Source: an uncultured Ruminococcus sp. (GTDB lineage: Bacteria > Bacillota > Clostridia > Oscillospirales > Ruminococcaceae). From it: a stretch of DNA of 9,101 nt. The notes beneath the pieces were generated by a model that saw nothing but the letters and a program-made list of their open reading frames with translations, was not told the origin of the DNA and searched no databases. Made by a program: the position numbers and the translations under genes. Numbering within the stretch: position 1 is the stretch's first letter; every line of letters begins with the position of its first letter. Of the stretch, positions 4,922 through 9,101 are shown in pieces. Location of the stretch: NCBI GenBank assembly GCA_945876405.1, contig CAMCOJ010000071.1, positions 1 to 9,101 on the forward strand, in the 5' to 3' direction.

Positions 4922-6233
4922 TGAATACATGAATGAGCTTGAACGTTTATGCCGTGAAAACGACTTTATCGACCGCAGACTTTATGATGAATATGATATC
5001 AATCAAGGACTTCGTGATGAAAAAGGAAACGGCGTCCTTACGGGACTTACAAACATTTCCCTAATAAAGTCATTTGACAGAAAAAACGGCGTAAAAGAGC
5101 CATGCAATGGCGAGCTGTGGTATCGGGGATATCGTGTTGAAGACCTTATCGGCAGACTCGGTGAAGATGAGATGGGATACGAAAAAATCGCATATCTCCT
5201 GCTTGCAGGCGAACTGCCCAATGAAAATCAGTTTGCCAAATTCCATTCCATTATCGGTACGCTTATGGATCTCCCCACTAACTTTACACGTGATGTAATA
5301 ATGAAAGCACCTACCGATGATATTATGAACACTATGACGAGAAGTATCCTTACGCTTGCATCTTATGACTGGGATCTCAAAAATACATCTCTTGAAAACA
5401 ATATACGTCAGTGTCTTCAGCTGATAAGTCAGTTCCCGACCCTTGCTGTATATGCATATAATGCATATAATCACTATCAAAATCTCGAAAGTATGTTTAT
5501 ACACTATCCCGATCCCAATCTGTCCCCGGCAGAAAACATACTGACAATGCTCCGCCCTGATAAGAAATACACAAAGACCGAAGCGAAAGTCCTTGATACT
5601 GCTTTGATACTCCATATGGAACACGGTGGCGGAAACAATTCTTCTTTTACCACAAGAGTCGTTACCTCATCGGGTTCAGATACATATTCAACTATTGCAG
5701 CGGCAATGTGCTCACTGAAAGGACCAAAGCACGGTGGTGCAAATATCAAGGTAATGGATATGATGGCGGATATTTCGGAACAGATAAATGACGTTGAAGA
5801 TGACGAAGAAATTACAACCTACCTTGAAAAAATACTCGACAAGAAGGTATTTGACCGCAAGGGACTTATTTACGGAATGGGACACGCTGTATATACGCTT
5901 TCCGATCCGAGAGAAAAGGTTCTCAAAAAATATGTTGAACAGCTTGCCACAGAAAAGTGCAGAACAAATGAGTTTCGTCTGTATGAACAGGTTGAACATC
6001 TTGCTCCGGAGATTATTATGAACAGGAAACACAACCGCAGTGGTGTCTGCCCTAATGTGGATTTTTACAGCGGTTTTGTATATGATATGCTCGGCATCCC
6101 TAAAGAGCTTTACACGGCTATATTCGCAGTTGCAAGAATAGTCGGCTGGAGCGCACATCGCATTGAAGAAATAGTATGCACTGATAAGATAATCAGACCT
6201 GCATATATGAGCGTTATGAAGAAGAAAGAATGA
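4908..6233 (+). CDS. gltA: Citrate synthase (citrate/2-methylcitrate synthase family)
   Basis: Condenses oxaloacetate with acetyl-CoA to citrate; in anaerobic Clostridia this usually feeds 2-oxoglutarate and glutamate synthesis rather than a full TCA cycle. It has 441 residues. Visible motifs: GELWYRGY (68-75), HMEHGGGNNSSFTTR (236-250), GPKHGGAN (272-279) with catalytic H275, GMGHAVYTLSDPR (323-335) with oxaloacetate-binding H326, NVDFYSG (383-389) with catalytic D385, and ARIVGWSAHRIEE (409-421) with substrate Arg410. Canonical enzymes have GHRVY; here Ala327 replaces that Arg, while Arg335 of SDPR is kept. The HGGGNNSS form belongs to a subgroup I associate with Clostridia and Bacteroidetes. 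The ATG at 4908 overlaps the end of marR2 and has GGAGG (4896-4900) 7 bases upstream. A 2-methylcitrate activity cannot be excluded. Confidence 0.95.
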   Translation: MKQINEYMNELERLCRENDFIDRRLYDEYDINQGLRDEKGNGVLTGLTNISLIKSFDRKNGVKEPCNGELWYRGYRVEDLIGRLGEDEMGYEKIAYLLLAGELPNENQFAKFHSIIGTLMDLPTNFTRDVIMKAPTDDIMNTMTRSILTLASYDWDLKNTSLENNIRQCLQLISQFPTLAVYAYNAYNHYQNLESMFIHYPDPNLSPAENILTMLRPDKKYTKTEAKVLDTALILHMEHGGGNNSSFTTRVVTSSGSDTYSTIAAAMCSLKGPKHGGANIKVMDMMADISEQINDVEDDEEITTYLEKILDKKVFDRKGLIYGMGHAVYTLSDPREKVLKKYVEQLATEKCRTNEFRLYEQVEHLAPEIIMNRKHNRSGVCPNVDFYSGFVYDMLGIPKELYTAIFAVARIVGWSAHRIEEIVCTDKIIRPAYMSVMKKKE

Positions 6234-6251
6234 TAAAAAGGAAGTGTTAGT

Positions 6252-6743
6252 ATGAAATATGCAGTTATCTATCTTTCCGAAACGGGAAACACCGAAGAGC
6301 TTGCAAAGCATATTTATGTATGCCTGCCGGGCAATGATAAAACAATAACTGACGCAGAGAAAACGGACGAACTTCCGGAAGCGGAGTTCTATTTTGTGGG
6401 TTTTCCCGTCAAGAACCGTTTGTGCAGCATTAAGATAATGAGTATACTTGAACAACTTGGGAACGTCAAAGTCGCATTGTTCGCCTCCTGCGGTCTGCCT
6501 GCTAACAATAAATATATGAAATACATTGAAAACGCAGTCAGTCCATGGATAAACGATGAAACCGATTATAAAGGACTTTTTCTATGTCAGGGAAAAGGTT
6601 CGGAAAAGTTTCGCGAGATACTGGAAGTTCAGACTGGTTATCAGCCGGAAGAGATTAACAGGATAATGGAAATGGCTGCGGAGCATCCCGATGATGATGA
6701 TATCGACAAACTGTATGAATTCGTGGATTCTATGATAGAATAA
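6252..6743 (+). CDS. Flavodoxin-like protein
   Basis: A 163-residue cytosolic flavodoxin-fold protein. The FMN-phosphate loop is SETGNTEELAK (9-19). The strand pattern YAVIYLS, EFYFVGFPV (45-53), KVALFASCG (73-81) and KGLFLCQGKG (107-116) fits the alternating fold. The C-terminal tail is acidic (PDDDDIDKLYEF). Flavodoxins carry one or two electrons in place of ferredoxin. It lies 18 bases after gltA with AAGGAAG (6238-6244) 7 bases before the ATG, and is last in the operon, directly followed by a terminator. A role as electron carrier for an oxidoreductase linked to citrate/2-oxoglutarate metabolism is inference. It also recalls BilS-type flavodoxins, whose operons can include a MarR regulator, but no reductase partner is visible. 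The fold is fairly secure; the partner is unknown. Confidence 0.85.
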   Translation: MKYAVIYLSETGNTEELAKHIYVCLPGNDKTITDAEKTDELPEAEFYFVGFPVKNRLCSIKIMSILEQLGNVKVALFASCGLPANNKYMKYIENAVSPWINDETDYKGLFLCQGKGSEKFREILEVQTGYQPEEINRIMEMAAEHPDDDDIDKLYEFVDSMIE

Positions 6744-6756
6744 ATCAGACATAAAG

Positions 6757-6784
6757 AAAGCAGGCGGTTTCACCTGCTTTTTTT
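6757..6784 (+). terminator. Intrinsic terminator of the gltA-flavodoxin operon
   Basis: AAAGCAGGCG (6757-6766) and CACCTGCTTT (6771-6780) form a 10-base-pair stem with one C/A mismatch and a 4-base loop GTTT, followed by a run of seven T (6778-6784). It starts 14 bases after the flavodoxin stop. On the minus strand the same stem is followed by TTTCTTTAT, so it may also weakly end the convergent helicase transcript, whose stop is at 6816. Confidence 0.9.
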
Positions 6785-6815
6785 ATAAATCACTTCAGCC
6801 TCTTTTACTATCATA

Positions 6816-9101
6816 CTACCCTGAATCTCTTAGACGGAAGAAAATGTCAGCAAGAATTACAGCAGATTCATTTTCATCTTCTTTACCTTTCCATGCACAA
6901 ATAAATCTGACAACAGAATCATATGGTTCATAGCCGGATGCTATAAGACTTTTTACTTTATCATTACATTTTGAAGAAAGCTGAAGAACAGGAATAAGTT
7001 TGTCATTGTATTTTACATATAACCTATTGTTTCTGACGTAAAGATGATCACCACTTTTCAGTTTAAGAATGATTTGCTTTTTATCCTTGAAGAAATCAAG
7101 GTACACATCAGAGTGTGAAAGCTGCAATATAACCTCAAAAGGTTTCGGATACGAAAGAAGATCAACATCATCTGAAGGCGCATATTCAGCAAACTTATCA
7201 AACATATCACCAAAGTAATGAATATGAAGTTGTTTTTTGGCTCTGGTCATGGCTACATATAGTTTTCTCTTATCCTCATCACTCTCCATCTTTACATTCT
7301 GGCAAAGCATATACACATTATCAAATTCTCTGCCCTTTGATTTGTGCATCGTAGATACTGTTATAATACCGTGTTCGTCAGTATAGAAATCTTCGATTTT
7401 TGACTCATGAAGGAACATATCAAGGTCTGTTCGGTATTTCTTTTCGTTTGCCTCAGCAAAAGTAGTGAGAATATTAGTTATCACTGGAAGACACGAACTC
7501 TTATCATAACATTTCTTTACTTTACTGACGGCATTATTCCATTGCTCATCACTGATTACAGGAGATGAATTTTCAGAATCAAGTATTTTAAGAAACATCC
7601 TGATTTCTGCTATCTGATACATATCAAATCCATCAATAGACTGTATCAGTTTGGCTGGAATGTTCCTATGTTTCAGAACACCGAGTATCAGCAGGGCTTC
7701 CTCATTGGTGCCTGTAAGTATACACGTCGTTCCTTCCGAAGAATGATAACATATATCTTTAACCAAAGCAGTCTCCATATTCTGACCGCTATGCTTTATA
7801 AGTCTTACTTCACCTGCAACGTCTGTTACAGCCTGAATCTCCTCAATCTTCATTCTGTCGGAGATTTCTGTTACAAACCGATTTGCAAATCTGATGATAT
7901 TTGCACAGCTTCTGTAGTTGTCTATCAGTGAATACTGCTTTGCACAGTGTTCTGTAATCATTTCTTTCAGATATTTTGAATCTGATCCACGAAATTTAAA
8001 AATATTCTGATCATCATCACCCACAGCGATTACTCGCATATCTTCATTTTTCTCCATTAAAACTTCCACAAGCTCGTATTCATTTTCGTCCATATCCTGT
8101 GCTTCATCTATGACGAGAACGGATTTGGTAATTCTACCCAAATCAACATCTCCGCTGTTTAGGAGAGCTACCGCATCCTTTACAACATTTTCAGAGTCTT
8201 TCAGGCTCCCTATTTTACCAACAAGATCAAAGCAATAGGAATGAAATGTCTTTATTTCGATGAAATTTGCCGCATTTCCAATAAGTTCACGCAGTCTCTG
8301 CTTAAATTCGATAGCGGCAGCTCTTGAAAATGTCAGCATCAGAAGCTGTTCATGCTTTACATCCTCAAGAAGCAGCAGTGAAGCAAGCTTATGTACGAGA
8401 ACTCTTGTTTTACCGCTGCCAGGTCCGGCTGATACAACAATATACTTTGAGTTGTCATCACGAATGATTTCAAGCTGTCTTGGAGATAGTGTATCAAAAA
8501 GCTGTTTATATTTTTCAGGTGTTATATTTCTTTCTATCTCTGACGCCCTGTCTCCTGAGAAATACTGTGACAGAAATTTTTTATAATCCATCTGGAAGTA
8601 GTCATTCACGAACTGCAGAGCTTCGTTATAATCACGAACCATCATATTGGCATATTCGCCGACAATGTGAATCTGCTGTATTTTCTGCTGGTAAAACTCA
8701 TTAAGCTGTTTGTAGTCTTCCTGCTTATACTTGATTCTATTATCAAGTTCCATTCTTTTTATACGCATTCCGCTGTAAAGAACAAGGAATCCGCCTTCAA
8801 GTTTAAGAGCACCTATCTTTGAAAGAAACAGCAATGCTTCTTCAATTTCTTTTTCTCTTATATCAAGCATCGATTCAGCCTTATAGCCGTTCATAAGCTC
8901 CAGAATCGAAAAACCAACAAGCATTTCTTCTTTCTGGCTGTTATTTTCCCCGCTAATACCAAACAGATAGTTTATGATGAATTCGGCTATACCATAACTT
9001 TTATGCCGAATATCTTTCATACGTTCAATACTCATCTTCGGAACTATAATAACCCGGTTTGTTGCCTGATCCTGTTCTTTCTCAATATAACTGCGTATAG
9101 T
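6816..9101 (-). CDS. C-terminal part of a large helicase with UvrD/Rep module (RecQ-UvrD fusion type); 5' end cut by window
   Basis: The frame is open to the last base of the window; 761 codons are visible. The ATG at 9033-9035 is not a credible start: coding sequence continues 22 codons upstream without a stop and no ribosome site precedes it. Numbering from the window edge, a winged-helix-like segment (about 30-115) and a helical linker precede a full SF1 helicase: Q-motif region LSPRQLEII (205-213), Walker A GPGSGKT (226-232, DNA 8406-8426), motif Ia LTFSRAAAIEF, Walker B VIDEAQD (330-336), GDDDQNIFKFRG (361-372), NYRS (395-398), STMHKSKGREFD (583-594) and KLYVAMTRAK (613-622). A C-terminal region of about 110 residues is of unknown fold. 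From family knowledge this arrangement matches proteins of about 1,600 residues that join an N-terminal RecQ helicase to a UvrD module, probably for DNA repair. The RecQ half is outside the window and thus inferred. Confidence 0.88.
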   Translation of the reverse strand, partial: TIRSYIEKEQDQATNRVIIVPKMSIERMKDIRHKSYGIAEFIINYLFGISGENNSQKEEMLVGFSILELMNGYKAESMLDIREKEIEEALLFLSKIGALKLEGGFLVLYSGMRIKRMELDNRIKYKQEDYKQLNEFYQQKIQQIHIVGEYANMMVRDYNEALQFVNDYFQMDYKKFLSQYFSGDRASEIERNITPEKYKQLFDTLSPRQLEIIRDDNSKYIVVSAGPGSGKTRVLVHKLASLLLLEDVKHEQLLMLTFSRAAAIEFKQRLRELIGNAANFIEIKTFHSYCFDLVGKIGSLKDSENVVKDAVALLNSGDVDLGRITKSVLVIDEAQDMDENEYELVEVLMEKNEDMRVIAVGDDDQNIFKFRGSDSKYLKEMITEHCAKQYSLIDNYRSCANIIRFANRFVTEISDRMKIEEIQAVTDVAGEVRLIKHSGQNMETALVKDICYHSSEGTTCILTGTNEEALLILGVLKHRNIPAKLIQSIDGFDMYQIAEIRMFLKILDSENSSPVISDEQWNNAVSKVKKCYDKSSCLPVITNILTTFAEANEKKYRTDLDMFLHESKIEDFYTDEHGIITVSTMHKSKGREFDNVYMLCQNVKMESDEDKRKLYVAMTRAKKQLHIHYFGDMFDKFAEYAPSDDVDLLSYPKPFEVILQLSHSDVYLDFFKDKKQIILKLKSGDHLYVRNNRLYVKYNDKLIPVLQLSSKCNDKVKSLIASGYEPYDSVVRFICAWKGKEDENESAVILADIFFRLRDSG

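Noticed and set aside
5454..5471. Perfect 9-base tandem repeat GCATATAAT x2 in gltA
   Set aside because: It encodes the AYNAYN part of a helix that fits the citrate synthase family and is in frame; only two copies, so not a functional repeat array.
5070..5624. 184-codon minus-strand frame inside gltA
   Set aside because: Antisense shadow of conserved citrate synthase sequence with no motif of its own.
5712..6455. 247-codon minus-strand frame across the gltA/flavodoxin junction
   Set aside because: It lies antisense to two genes with clear family motifs, has a Cys/Phe/Ile-rich shadow composition and no recognisable domain.
9033..9035. ATG as the start of the helicase gene
   Set aside because: The frame stays open for 22 more codons to the window edge, no ribosome site lies upstream, and the sequence begins mid-domain.
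1..9101. CRISPR arrays, tRNA/rRNA genes, insertion sequences or phage genes
   Set aside because: No regularly spaced repeats, cloverleaf-like segments, transposase motifs or terminal inverted repeats were seen by eye.

Overview
The window comes from a low-to-moderate G+C, Gram-positive-type genome. Codons are A/T-rich, Shine-Dalgarno sites are strong, and one promoter is an almost perfect sigma-A type. The gene families (clostridial-type DHFR, 'HGGGNNSSF'-type citrate synthase, large helicase with a UvrD module) fit an anaerobic Clostridia member, most likely Ruminococcus or a relative in the Oscillospiraceae. That placement is an inference from protein style, not from a marker gene.

Region 1 (1-3860, + strand) is a tightly packed folate biosynthesis operon: the 3' part of folC, a small HD-domain hydrolase, folP, a fused folB-folK gene and folA. 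Gaps are 2-11 bases and the folBK/folA junction is a 4-base ATGA overlap. Together they take dihydroneopterin to 7,8-dihydropteroate (FolB, FolK, FolP), add glutamate (FolC) and reduce to tetrahydrofolate (FolA). GTP cyclohydrolase is not in view and probably lies upstream. The HD protein is the only member without an assigned step.

Region 2 (3838-6784, + strand) is a second unit joined to the first with no terminator between them: marR1, marR2, citrate synthase and a small flavodoxin-like protein, ended by a clear intrinsic terminator at 6757-6784. Each marR gene has its own promoter, and each promoter carries the same 20-base element ATAATAGTTTRAAAACAAAC spanning the -10 to +1 region. This strongly suggests a shared operator and autoregulation by one or both MarR proteins. 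The first promoter lies over the last codons of folA. This duplicated promoter-operator controlling a citrate synthase/flavodoxin pair is the most interesting feature here.

Region 3 (6816-9101, - strand) converges on region 2. It is the C-terminal 761 codons of a large helicase gene whose reading frame continues past the window edge. A complete UvrD/Rep-type SF1 helicase module is visible, preceded by a winged-helix-like segment, as in RecQ-UvrD fusion helicases. The RecQ half, if present, is outside the window.

No tRNA, rRNA, CRISPR array, insertion sequence or phage gene was seen, and no gene-free stretch exceeds about 85 bases.
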